Shown here: positions 33,899-42,182 of the stretch, one piece after another
Numbering within the stretch: the stretch's first letter is position 1
Layout: each line of letters starts with the position of its first letter
From: Gordonibacter urolithinfaciens
GTDB taxonomy: Bacteria; Actinomycetota; Coriobacteriia; Coriobacteriales; Eggerthellaceae
Assembly (NCBI RefSeq): GCF_900199375.1
Contig: NZ_LT900217.1
Span: 2,914,001-2,978,000 of the forward strand
Direction of reading: 5' to 3'
DNA: 64,000 nucleotides
Translations under genes and position numbers: made by a program
Notes under the pieces: model-generated
What the model saw: the letters and a program-made list of their open reading frames with translations, nothing else
Database searches by the model: none
What the model was told of the DNA's origin: nothing

Positions 33899-34685
33899 AG
33901 CCGAACCTCTTCTCGAAGCGCTTGCTCACGAACATGATGGGCAGCGTGAGGCACAGGTACAGCCCGCCCAGCAGCAGGAAGCCGCCGAAGAAGTTGTAGT
34001 TGGTGGCCGTGATCTCGCGGATGGTCTGCGTGAGCTCGATGACCGCGATGACCGACAGGAGCGACGAGTCCTTCACGATGGTGGCGAACTGCCCGGTGAG
34101 CGCCGGCAGCGTGCGCGCCACCAGCTGAGGCAGCACCACGTGGCGCACGGTCTGCGCGCGCGTGAAGCCCACGGCGCGGGCGGCCTCCAGCTGGCTCTCG
34201 TCGATGGACAGCAGGCTGCCGCGCACGATCTCGGCGATGTAGGCGCCGGCGAACACGGACAGGATGACGACGCCCGCCACCACCTTGTTGTCGATGCCCC
34301 ACGCCGTGCCGATGATGTAGTAGAACAGGTAGATCTGCACGAGCAGCGGCGTGCCGCGCACGAGCTTCACGTACAGGTCGCACAGGTAGCGCACGGGTAG
34401 CACGCGCGCGCTCTGACCCAGGGCCACGGGCACCCCGATGGCCATGCTGGCCACGAGGCTGGCCGCCGAGAGCTCCACCGTGAGCAGGAAGCCGCTGCCG
34501 ATGCGGTCGCGGTACTGCCCCACGAAGTCGAAGTTCAGCGTGATGCCGGTCATGCCGAGCGAGACCCAGAATACGGCAATCACGGCGACGCAGACCAAAA
34601 GGTAGTTCGCCGCGGCCTTGAGCGGCGGCGTTTCCTGGCGGGGCGCCGCCGTGAACGGGCGGGCGAGCGGTGAGGGTGCTTTCAA
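33888..34685 (-). CDS. Amino-acid ABC transporter permease (HisM/GlnP-like)
   Basis: 265 residues. After a cytoplasmic Pro-rich start there are five membrane helices. The EAA loop is seen as EAARAVGFTRAQTVRHVVLPQLVARTLPALTGQF, and GSGFLLTVELSAASLVASMAIGVPVAL and LVRGTPLLVQIYLFYY are the family hallmarks. The gene lies 34 bp after the solute-binding protein. It probably forms a homodimeric pore in the cytoplasmic membrane. Confidence 0.93.
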
Positions 34686-34719
34686 CGGGCGCCTTTCTCG
34701 CGGCGGTCGGACGGCGCGG

Positions 34720-35598
34720 CTACTCGAAGTCGAAGAACCACTTGAAGCCCAGCTCGTCGAAGGCGGCCTTCTCGCTGGCCAGGTACTTCTCGGTCAGGCG
34801 GTCGAACTCGCCCGAGGCCTTCGACTGGGCGATGAACTCGTTCAGCTGGCCCAGCAGCTCGTCGTTGCCCTTGGCCACGGCGATGCCCCACGACTCGGGG
34901 TCCTGGAACGGGATGAACACGGCCTCGGTGGTGTCGGGGTTCTTCTGGTTGTTGCGGTAGATGGTCAGCTGGTCGTACAGGAAGCCGTCGGCCTTGCCCT
35001 GCACGACCTCGGTCACGCAGGCGCTCTCGTCGGCCAGGCGCACGACCTCGGCTTCGGTAAGGTTCTTCGTGGCGAACACGTCGCCGGTGGAGCCGGTCTT
35101 CACGGCCACCTTCCTGCCGGCCTGGTTCAAGTCGTCGATGCTGCCGATGCCCGACTGGGCGTTGGCCAGGATGGCCAGCTGCGCCATGGCGTAGGGGTCG
35201 GAGAAGTCCACCGACTCCTTGCGGGCGTCCGTGATGGTGATGGACGACATGAGGCAGTCGGCCTTGCCGGTCTGCACCATGGGGATGAGGCCGTCGAACG
35301 CGGTGTTCTCGATGACCACGTCGTAGCCGTACGCCGCGCCGAAGTCCTTCATGAAGTCCACGGACACGCCGCTGGGGTTGCCGGCGTCGTCCTTCGTCTC
35401 GAACGGGGGATAGGCCAGCTCCATGGCCACGGTCAGCGTCTTGTCGGCGCCGTCGCCTGCGGGCGCGGCGTCGTTCGAGCCTTCGGTGCCGCCGTTCGAC
35501 GAGCAGGCGGTCAGGGCGAGGAGCGCCGCCGCGGCGAGCGCGAGGGCGGCGAGGGCCGCGCGCAGGCGGCGCGGGCGGGTGGGGGCGGTGGTGTTCAT
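34720..35598 (-). CDS. Solute-binding lipoprotein of an amino-acid ABC transporter
   Basis: 292 residues. The signal peptide ends in the lipobox LTAC, so the mature protein is anchored by a diacylglyceryl Cys, followed by a Gly/Ser/Asp linker. The binding domain carries TVAMELAYPPFETKDDAGNPSGVSVDFMKDFG and the second-half signature GKADCLMSSITITDARKESVDFSDPY of the family 3 (polar amino acid) binding proteins. GGAGG precedes ATG 35598; the start overlaps the MarR stop by 4 bp. The ligand could be a basic or polar amino acid. Confidence 0.93.
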   Translation of the reverse strand: MNTTAPTRPRRLRAALAALALAAAALLALTACSSNGGTEGSNDAAPAGDGADKTLTVAMELAYPPFETKDDAGNPSGVSVDFMKDFGAAYGYDVVIENTAFDGLIPMVQTGKADCLMSSITITDARKESVDFSDPYAMAQLAILANAQSGIGSIDDLNQAGRKVAVKTGSTGDVFATKNLTEAEVVRLADESACVTEVVQGKADGFLYDQLTIYRNNQKNPDTTEAVFIPFQDPESWGIAVAKGNDELLGQLNEFIAQSKASGEFDRLTEKYLASEKAAFDELGFKWFFDFE

Positions 35599-36038
35599 GC
35601 GTGTTCTCCCTCCAGAGCGGTTTCGAAGTTCTCCTGCATCGTGCGAAGCGCGCGGTCGAGCGCCTCCAGCTCGCCGTCGTCCAGGCCGCGGCACTGCACG
35701 TCGGCGAGCGCGTCCGAGATGGACTCGAAGGCGGGCTGCAGCCCTCGCCCGCGCTCGGTGAGCGCGACGAGCGTCACGCGCTTGTCCTCGGGCAGCTTCG
35801 CCGTGGACACGTAGCCGCCGGCCGCGAGCTTCCTCACGAGGGCGGTGACGGTGGACGGGTCGCGGCCGATGCGCTGGGCCAGCTCGCTCATGGGCAGCTC
35901 TCCGTGTGCGAACAGCTGCACGAGGATGTCGCCGTGCGAGGGCGCGATGCCCGCGAGGCCGTACTGCTCGAGCTGCTCCAGGAGGAAGCGGTTCGCCAGG
36001 CCGAGCGTCCGGGCCAGCTGGTTGACGGTTCCGCGCAA
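35595..36038 (-). CDS. MarR-family regulator of the ABC/ATP-grasp operon
   Basis: 147 residues with a winged helix core (HGDILVQLFAHGELPMSELAQRIGRDPSTVTALVRKLAAGGYVSTAKLPEDKRVTLVALTERG). The start is TTG 36038, with AAAGGAG at 6-nt spacing on the minus strand. Its promoter, 35-63 bp upstream, contains a perfect palindrome between the -35 and -10 boxes, so self-repression is likely. It is the first gene of a six-gene operon: regulator, binding protein, permease, ATPase, ATP-grasp, PNPOx-ferredoxin. Confidence 0.9.
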   Translation of the reverse strand: MRGTVNQLARTLGLANRFLLEQLEQYGLAGIAPSHGDILVQLFAHGELPMSELAQRIGRDPSTVTALVRKLAAGGYVSTAKLPEDKRVTLVALTERGRGLQPAFESISDALADVQCRGLDDGELEALDRALRTMQENFETALEGEHA

Positions 36039-36072
36039 GGCGGGCTCCTTTCGATGCGTCGGATGCTCGGAG

Positions 36073-36101
36073 ATTATACTTTGACGTCAAAGTAATGTCA
36101 A
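36073..36101 (-). promoter_or_regulatory. Consensus sigma-70 promoter with a perfect palindromic operator
   Basis: On the minus strand TTGACA (36096-36101), 17 nt, TATAAT (36073-36078): both boxes match the consensus exactly. The palindrome ACTTTGACGTCAAAGT (36078-36093) fills the spacer and overlaps the -10 box. Such a strong promoter would need tight repression, most simply by the MarR protein encoded next. Confidence 0.85.
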
Positions 36102-36190
36102 AGGACCCGCTCGGACGCCCGGCCACGCCCGTGTGAAAACCCTAGTAAAAGTGTAGCAATTATGGTGCGCGCCGTCTTTTCCCGTGGCGG

Positions 36191-36219
36191 TTGACTTGGA
36201 GCAGGCTCCGGGGTATATG
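36191..36219 (+). promoter_or_regulatory. Promoter of the carboxymuconolactone-decarboxylase-like gene
   Basis: TTGACT (36191-36196), 17 nt, TATATG (36214-36219). The spacer includes the dyad GGAGC-AG-GCTCC, a possible operator. It lies about 100 bp before the gene and diverges from the marR promoter. Confidence 0.55.
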
Positions 36220-36317
36220 CTGCTGCCATAACCAGAGACGGCGGCGGCGCGCCCGGCCGCCCGCGGGAGGCCGAGGCCGCCTGCGGGGCCGGGGCCGCCG
36301 CGGAAAAGGAGCATGCC

Positions 36318-37115
36318 ATGACCCCCCGGATCACCGAGGCCGCACGGGCGTACCGCGAGAAGCTGTACCCCGGAAGCGCGGCCACCCTGTACGAGACCGA
36401 CCCCGAGTTCGTGGAGCTGTTCGCCAACTTCGCGTTCGACGAGGTGGTGAACGCCGAGGGCGCCGGCGGCGACCTTGACGACCGCACGCGCTTCCTGGCC
36501 ATCCTATCCGCGCTGATCGGCTGCCAGGGCGTCGAGGCGTTCAAGGCGCTCGCGCCGGCCGCGCTCGAGGTGGGCGTGACGTCCGTCGAGCTGAAGGAGC
36601 TGGTGTACCAGTCGATGGCCTATGTGGGCTTCGGGCGTATGCTGCCTTTCTTGCTGGCGGCGAACGAGGTGCTGTGCGAGCGCGGCGAGAGCCTGCCGCT
36701 TCCGCCCCAGGGCACGACGACGCGCGAGAGCCGCCGCGCGGCCGGCAACGACCTGCAGGTGGAGCTGTTCGGCGAGGGCCTGCGCGCGGCATGGGAGCGC
36801 GGGCCCGAGGACCGGCGCCCGGTGAGCGCGTGGCTGGCCGGCAACTGCTTCGGCGACTGGTACACCCGCGGCGGCCTGGGGCTGGCCGAGCGCGAGCTGG
36901 CGACGCTCGTGCTGCTGGCCGCGCAGGGCGGCTGCGAGCCCCAGCTTGCCGCCCATGCGCTGGGCAACCTGCGCGCGGGCAACGGCAGGGAGCTGCTGGC
37001 GGGCGCCGTGGCGCAGTGCGTACCCTACATAGGCTACCCGCGCGTGCTGAACGCGCTCGCCTGCATCGACGAGGCTGCCGAGCGCTTCGCAGCCGAGGGG
37101 GAGGCGGGCGCGTAG
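36318..37115 (+). CDS. Tandem carboxymuconolactone decarboxylase (AhpD-like) protein
   Basis: 265 residues with two CMD-like domains. The first covers about 40-125 (DRTRFLAILSALIGCQGVEAFKALAPAALEVGVTSVELKELVYQSMAYVGFGRMLPFLLAANEVL), the second about 160-255 (ERELATLVLLAAQGGCEPQLAAHALGNL, QCVPYIGYPRVLNALACIDEA). The usual CxxxH or CxxC redox pair is only partly present, so a thiol-peroxidase partner role is not certain. ATG 36318 has AAAAGGAG upstream. It converges with the aldo/keto reductase gene. Confidence 0.82.
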   Translation: MTPRITEAARAYREKLYPGSAATLYETDPEFVELFANFAFDEVVNAEGAGGDLDDRTRFLAILSALIGCQGVEAFKALAPAALEVGVTSVELKELVYQSMAYVGFGRMLPFLLAANEVLCERGESLPLPPQGTTTRESRRAAGNDLQVELFGEGLRAAWERGPEDRRPVSAWLAGNCFGDWYTRGGLGLAERELATLVLLAAQGGCEPQLAAHALGNLRAGNGRELLAGAVAQCVPYIGYPRVLNALACIDEAAERFAAEGEAGA

Positions 37116-37138
37116 GGCGCCCGCGGTGGGCGGGGCCG

Positions 37139-38281
37139 CTACGCGAACAGCGCGGCGGCCTTCTCCATGCGCTCGGCCACCGGCACGCCGAAGGGGCAGC
37201 GCGGCTCGCATGCCCGGCAGGCGATGCAGTCGGCGGCCGCGGCGTCGAGCGACCCGTAATGGGCGCGCACGCCGGCGGGGACCTCGTCCTGCATCGTGGC
37301 CAGGTCGTAGAACTTGTTCACGAGCGCGATGTCGATGCCGGACGGGCAGGGCGCGCAGTGCCCGCAGTACGTGCACTGGCCGAAGTAGGCGTGCCTCGGG
37401 GCGCCGGCCAACACGCTCGCGTAGTCCTTCGCCGCGTCGTCGGCGGTCTCGTAGGCGCAGGCGTCGGCCACGTGGGACGGCTCGCCGAAACCGGCCATGA
37501 TGCTGGCCACGGCGGGGCGCGTGAGCGCGTAGTGGATGCACTGCACGGGCGTCATCGCCACGCCGAACGGCGACGCCTCGGCGCTGAACAGGCGGCCTCC
37601 GGCATAGCCCTTCATGACGGTGAGGCCCACGCCCTCGCGCTCGCAGAGCGCGTAGAGCTCTGCCCGCGCCGGGTCCATGCCGCCCAGCTCGTCGGCGTAG
37701 TCGAACGTGAACGCATCGTCGAGGCTGGCCGTGGCGGGCAGGAGGTCGAAGGCGGGGTTCACGCTGAACATGATGGCCTCCACCTCGCCGGAGAGCGCCG
37801 CGCGGCGCGCCACCTCGGGCGCGTGGGTGGACAGGCCGATATGCCCGATCGTTCCCGCCTCCTTGAGCGCGCGCACGTAGGCGATGAACTCGCCGGCCAT
37901 GATGGCCTCGAACTCCTCCACGTCGTCCACGTAGTGGATCATGCCGAGCTCCACGTGGTCGGTTCCCAGGCGCGCGAGCAGGTCCTCGAACGCGGGGCGT
38001 ACCGCGTCGAGGTCGCGCGTGCGCGTGTACTGGCCGTTCTGCCAAGTGGAGCCGATGTGCCCCTGGATGATCCAGCGGTCGCGCTCTCCCGCGATGGCGG
38101 CGCCCAGGTTGCTGCGCACCTCGGGCTCGGCCATCCAGCAGTCCAGGATGTTGATGCCTGACGCGGCGCACGCATCCGCCACGGCCTTCACCTCGGCCGC
38201 CGTCTTCTTCTCCATCCACTCGGCCCCGAAGCCGATCTCGCTCACCTCAAGGCCGGTGCGGCCCAGTTCCCGATAGCGCAT
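37139..38281 (-). CDS. Aldo/keto reductase relative with a 4Fe-4S domain, catalytic residues altered
   Basis: 380 residues. The N-terminal MRYRELGRTGLEVSEIGFGAEW and the barrel layout are AKR-like, and the C-terminus carries two cluster motifs, CTYCGHCAPCPSGID and CIACRACEPRCPFG. The expected catalytic Tyr after the conserved Asp is missing (NILDCWMAEPEVR), and the Lys strand reads WIIQGHIGS, without Lys; the His (MIHYVDD) remains. It may therefore not be a standard AKR but an Fe-S enzyme using the same scaffold. GGGGGAAACC precedes ATG 38281. Confidence 0.82.
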   Translation of the reverse strand: MRYRELGRTGLEVSEIGFGAEWMEKKTAAEVKAVADACAASGINILDCWMAEPEVRSNLGAAIAGERDRWIIQGHIGSTWQNGQYTRTRDLDAVRPAFEDLLARLGTDHVELGMIHYVDDVEEFEAIMAGEFIAYVRALKEAGTIGHIGLSTHAPEVARRAALSGEVEAIMFSVNPAFDLLPATASLDDAFTFDYADELGGMDPARAELYALCEREGVGLTVMKGYAGGRLFSAEASPFGVAMTPVQCIHYALTRPAVASIMAGFGEPSHVADACAYETADDAAKDYASVLAGAPRHAYFGQCTYCGHCAPCPSGIDIALVNKFYDLATMQDEVPAGVRAHYGSLDAAAADCIACRACEPRCPFGVPVAERMEKAAALFA

Positions 38282-38350
38282 GGTTTCCCCCTTGCTCGTT
38301 TCTCCGTACGTCGACGATACCGCCGAGTGCGCCTGCATGCGAGCGCGCGG

Positions 38351-40815
38351 CTACCTTCCGAGCGCCCGGCGCAGGCAGGCGGCCGTGGCGCCCTCGCCGT
38401 GTGCGGCGAGCTCGGCGGGGGTTCCCGCGAACACGAGGCGGCCGCCGCGCTCGCCTCCCTCGGGGCCGAGGTCGACCACCCAGTCGCTCGCGCACAGCAC
38501 CCGATGGTCGTGCTCCACCGCCACGACCGTGTTGCCGGCGTCGACCAGGCGGTCGAGCAGCGCGAGGAAGTGCTCCACGTCCTGCGGGTGCAGGCCGCGC
38601 GTGGGCTCGTCCAGCAGGTAGAGCGTGCGCCCGCGGCCGCCGCCGAGGAGTTCCCGCGCCAGCTTCAGCCGCTGGCCCTCGCCGCCCGAGAGCGTGGTGA
38701 GCGGACGTCCCAGCTCCAGGTAGCCCAGGCCCACGTCGGACAGGAGGCCGAGCGCGCGGGCGATCTTGGGGCGGGCGGAGAAGACGTCCCGGGCCTCGTC
38801 CACCGACAGCGCCAGCACGTCGGCGATGGAGCGCCCGTCGAGCGTGGCCTCCAGCACCTCGTCGTGGAAGCGCCGGCCGTGGCAGGCAGGGCAGGGGGCC
38901 TGCACGTCTTGGAAGAACAGCAGGTTGCTCGTGACGGTGCCCATGCCCTCGCACGTCTCGCAGCGGCCGCCGGGCGTGTTGAACGAGAACGCCTTGGCCG
39001 CGAGCCCGCGCGAGCGCGCCTCCGGGGAGGCGGCGAAGGCCGCGCGGACGGGCGCCCACACGTCTGTGTACGTGGCCACGTTCGAGCGCTTCATGCGCGC
39101 GATGGGCGCCTGCCCCACGGCGACGATGCGGTCGAGGTGTGCGCAGCCGGACACGGCGTTCTCGGGGCCGCGCGCATCGCCGCGGGCCAGGATGTCGAAC
39201 ACGAGCGTGGACTTGCCCGAGCCGGACGGGCCCGTCACCGCCACGAGGCACCCGGCGGGGATGTCCGCATCCAGATGGTCGAGGTTGAACCGGGTGGCGT
39301 TGCGCAGCTCGATCGGAGCGCCCTGGGGCGCGCGCGGCGCCGCCTTGGGCGCGAGCGGGCGCGCGAGGAAGCGTCCCGTGGCGGAGTCGGGCGCGGCCGC
39401 GAGGTCGGCGAGCGACCCCTCGGCCACCACGCGCCCGCCGTGCGCGCCCGCGCCGGGGCCCAGGTCCACCAGGTGGTCGGCCGCGCGCATGACGTCCGGG
39501 TCGTGCTCGATGACGAGCACGGTGTTGCCCAGGTCGCGCAGGCGCCGCAGGATGCCCACGAGGCCCTCCGTGTCGCGGGGGTGGAGCCCCGCGGTGGGCT
39601 CGTCCAGGATGTAGACGACGCCGGAGAGCTCCGAGTCCAGCACGGCGGACAGGCGCAGCCGCTGCAGCTCGCCGCCCGAGAGCGTGGCGGTTGCGCGGTC
39701 GAGCGTCAGGTAGTCCAGGCCCACGGCCCCGATGCGCGCGAGCTTCGTCTCCATGTCCAGCAGGTAGTCCTTTACCACCGCGCGGCGCGGCCCATCCAGC
39801 TGCGTGCCCACCCGGCGCACCCACGCCGCGAGCTCGCGCAGCGACCGGCCCGCCAGCTGGGGCAGCCGCGTGCCCGCCACGACCACGTCGCGGCCCCGCG
39901 GGCCCAGGCGCTCGCCGCCGCAGGCGGGGCAGGGGGTGCGCATGACGAAAGCGCGCACGCCCTTCGCGTCGGGCCCCTGCTCGCCCAGGCGGCGCATGAG
40001 CAGCGGCACCACGCCTCGAAGCGCCCGTCGGCCACCTTCCGGGGCGGCTCGACCTGCGGCAACGCGCGTTCGAGCGCGGGCGCCTCGGACCCCTCGTACA
40101 AGAGCGCCTTCTGCAGCGCGTCGAACGATTCCACGGGCACGTGCGCAGGGTCGGGCAGGCCGAAATGCCGGCACGCCGCGCGGAACACGCCTATCTGGTG
40201 TTCCCGGTACCTCGCCTGCCAGAAGGCCACGGCGCCGTCCTCGAGCGAGAGGGACTCGTCCACGGCGGCTGCGCGGTCCACCGCGAGCACGTCGCCCATG
40301 CCCTCGCATGCGGGGCAGGCGCCCTCGCGCGTGTTGAACGAGAACTCCGTGCGCGTGACCTTGTCCATGCGCTCGCCGCACGAGGGGCAGAACTGGTACA
40401 CGCGGAAGTCGTCGCCCACGCGCTCCGTCTCCTCTGCGCAGTCGGCCGCGCAGAGCATCTGGCCGCAGTGCGGGCAGGGGTACTCGCCCAGCTTCTCGAA
40501 CACCATGCGCAGCGCCGTGTACACGTCGGTCGCCGTGCCCACGGTGGAGCGCGGGTTGCGGTTCGCGCCGTCCTGCAGGATGGCGATGGCAGGGGAGGCG
40601 CCCCGCACGCGCTCGACGGCGGGCTTGGGGATGCCCTGCATCGAGAGGGCCTCCAGGTGCAGGCGCTGGCATTCGGTGGCCAGCACATCCACGAGCAGGG
40701 TGGACTTGCCCGAGCCCGACACGCCCGTGAACACGGTGATCTTGTTTTTGGGGATGGCGAGCGTGACGTCGCGCAGGTTGCCCTCGCGCGCGCCGACGAT
40801 GGTGAGGGTATCCAA
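38351..40815 (-). pseudogene. UvrA-like ATPase (UvrA2 type), interrupted by a one-base frameshift
   Basis: The product reads as one UvrA-type protein of about 821 residues only if one base is restored near 40011-40020. The first part (TTG start 40815, MDTLTIVGAREGNLRDV, GVSGSGKSTLLVDVL, CPHCGQMLCAAD, CPSCGERM) runs to ADGRFEA; the rest (VVPLLMRRLGEQG, LSGGELQRLRLSAVLDS, YILDEPTAGLHPRDTEG, GPSGSGKSTLVFDIL, LSGGEGQRLKLARELLG) lies one frame over. Length 2465 bp is one short of a multiple of three, and GAGGCGTGG would read GAGGGCGTGG in a working copy. The short UvrA2-like class lacks classical UvrB interaction parts and is tied to resistance or auxiliary repair. A sequencing error is equally possible. 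Confidence 0.85.
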
Positions 40816-40851
40816 AAGGGGTCCTTTCGCCGAAGGGGAGTCGGGGGAACC

Positions 40852-41514
40852 CTACACCTTGCCGCAGCTGGGGCACAGGTCGCAGACGAAGCACTCGCCG
40901 CACTTCGGGCTGCGCGCGATGCACGTCTCGCGGCCAAAGAGCACCCACTGGTGGTTGATGGGCCCCCAGTATTCCCGCGGGTAGAGCTTGAGCAGCGCCG
41001 TCTCGGTTTTCGCCGGCGTGTCGGCGGAGGGGCCCGCGAACTTCAGCCGGTGCGCGATGCGGAACACGTGCGTGTCCACCGCGATGCCCTCCACGATGCC
41101 GAACGCCTCGTTGAGCACCACGTTCGCTGTCTTGCGGCCCACGCCCGGCAGCTTCTGCAGCTCGTCGATGTCGCGCGGGATCTCGCCTGCGTAGTCGGCC
41201 ACCACCATCTGGGCGCACTTGATGACGTTCGCCGCCTTCGTGTGGAAAAAGCCGATGGTGCGGATGATGTCCTCCACGTCGCGCACGTCGGCGGAGGCGA
41301 GGTCGGCCGGCGTGGGGTAGCGCTCCCACAGCTTGGGCGTCACCTTGTTCACGCCCTTGTCGGTGGTCTGCGCGGACAGCAGCACGGCGATGGTCAGGCG
41401 GAACGGGTCGCCCCAGTAGTGCAGCGCGCACTCGGCGGCCGGGTAGTGCTCGTTCATGCGGCGCGCCACCTCGAGCGCGCGCTCCCGCTTGGCGGTCATG
41501 GTCTCGCGCGGCAT
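40852..41514 (-). CDS. nth: Endonuclease III
   Basis: 220 residues. LLSAQTTDKGVNKVTPKLW is the family start, and LPGVGRKTANVVLNEAFG is the helix-hairpin-helix with the catalytic Lys. Asp in VDTHVFRIAHRL is the catalytic Asp, and the C-terminal C-x6-C-x2-C-x5-C cluster motif is intact. It removes oxidised pyrimidines and cleaves the strand. AGGAGA lies before ATG 41514. It lies 36 bp upstream of the UvrA-like gene on the same strand, a likely repair operon. Confidence 0.95.
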   Translation of the reverse strand: MPRETMTAKRERALEVARRMNEHYPAAECALHYWGDPFRLTIAVLLSAQTTDKGVNKVTPKLWERYPTPADLASADVRDVEDIIRTIGFFHTKAANVIKCAQMVVADYAGEIPRDIDELQKLPGVGRKTANVVLNEAFGIVEGIAVDTHVFRIAHRLKFAGPSADTPAKTETALLKLYPREYWGPINHQWVLFGRETCIARSPKCGECFVCDLCPSCGKV

Positions 41515-41777
41515 AGGGTCTCCTGTCGGCTAGCGTGCGGACGGTTTCGCCTCCCAGTATAGCGAAATTCGCGGGCGCGTTGCCGCCATACGGGGAGGCG
41601 AAGGCAACCCGTGGCGATGAAAGGCGAACCCCGTGGCGGCGATGTTGGCGGTGGGGGGATATCGGGATGATCCCATGCGGCGATAGCCGGGAGCGTGGCT
41701 TCTGGTTGCCGCGCGCGCGGTATCCGAGGCGTAGAATCCTCCTTCGCCTCGATACAGCGCCGAAAAGCATTCCGAAA

Positions 41778-41923
41778 GTCACCGTTTTAGCCGCTGTGAA
41801 GGCTTCTCGCGCGCCCGGACTCTGATTTCGACGGCGGATTGGTTGCCCCTTGCCGTTTGCGCAGGTCGCGAACCGCAGCCCCTTATTGCCGCCGAAACGC
41901 TTCACAGCGGCCAAAACGGTGAC
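41778..41923. repeat. Long inverted repeat in the 668-bp gap between nth and mfd
   Basis: GTCACCGTTTTAGCCGCTGTGAAG (split as 12+12: GTCACCGTTTTA GCCGCTGTGAAG, 41778-41801) pairs with 41900-41923 over 24 bp with one mismatch. Both arms enclose 98 nt that partly fold again (TTCGACGGCGG with CCGCCGAA). The gap 41515-42182 shows no convincing gene. The element could be a mobile MITE-like repeat or a structured RNA. Confidence 0.6.
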
Positions 41924-42074
41924 CGGGGGCCCTTGAATACGGAAGGGATCTCCGGAACGTGTGCCTCCGGAACGTGCGCCGGATACTCCGCTCTTTCGAT
42001 GCGCTGGCGCGCTCCGCCTGCCTGTGGTTTCTCCTTCATGCGCGCCTTCGGGCATCGTGCAGGGCGTCCTCGGG

Positions 42075-42083
42075 TGGTAGAAT
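42075..42083 (+). promoter_or_regulatory. Extended -10 promoter of mfd
   Basis: TGG-TAGAAT (42075-42083) is an extended -10 element about 100 bp before the mfd start. No good -35 box is visible. Confidence 0.4.
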
Positions 42084-42182
42084 CGTCTGCGCTGTTCGCG
42101 CCTGCGCGGGCGGCAGGCAGAAACCTTGCACGAGGCCGCGATCGCGGCTTTTCGTGCTGTTCGCATACGGATAGGACACGCT

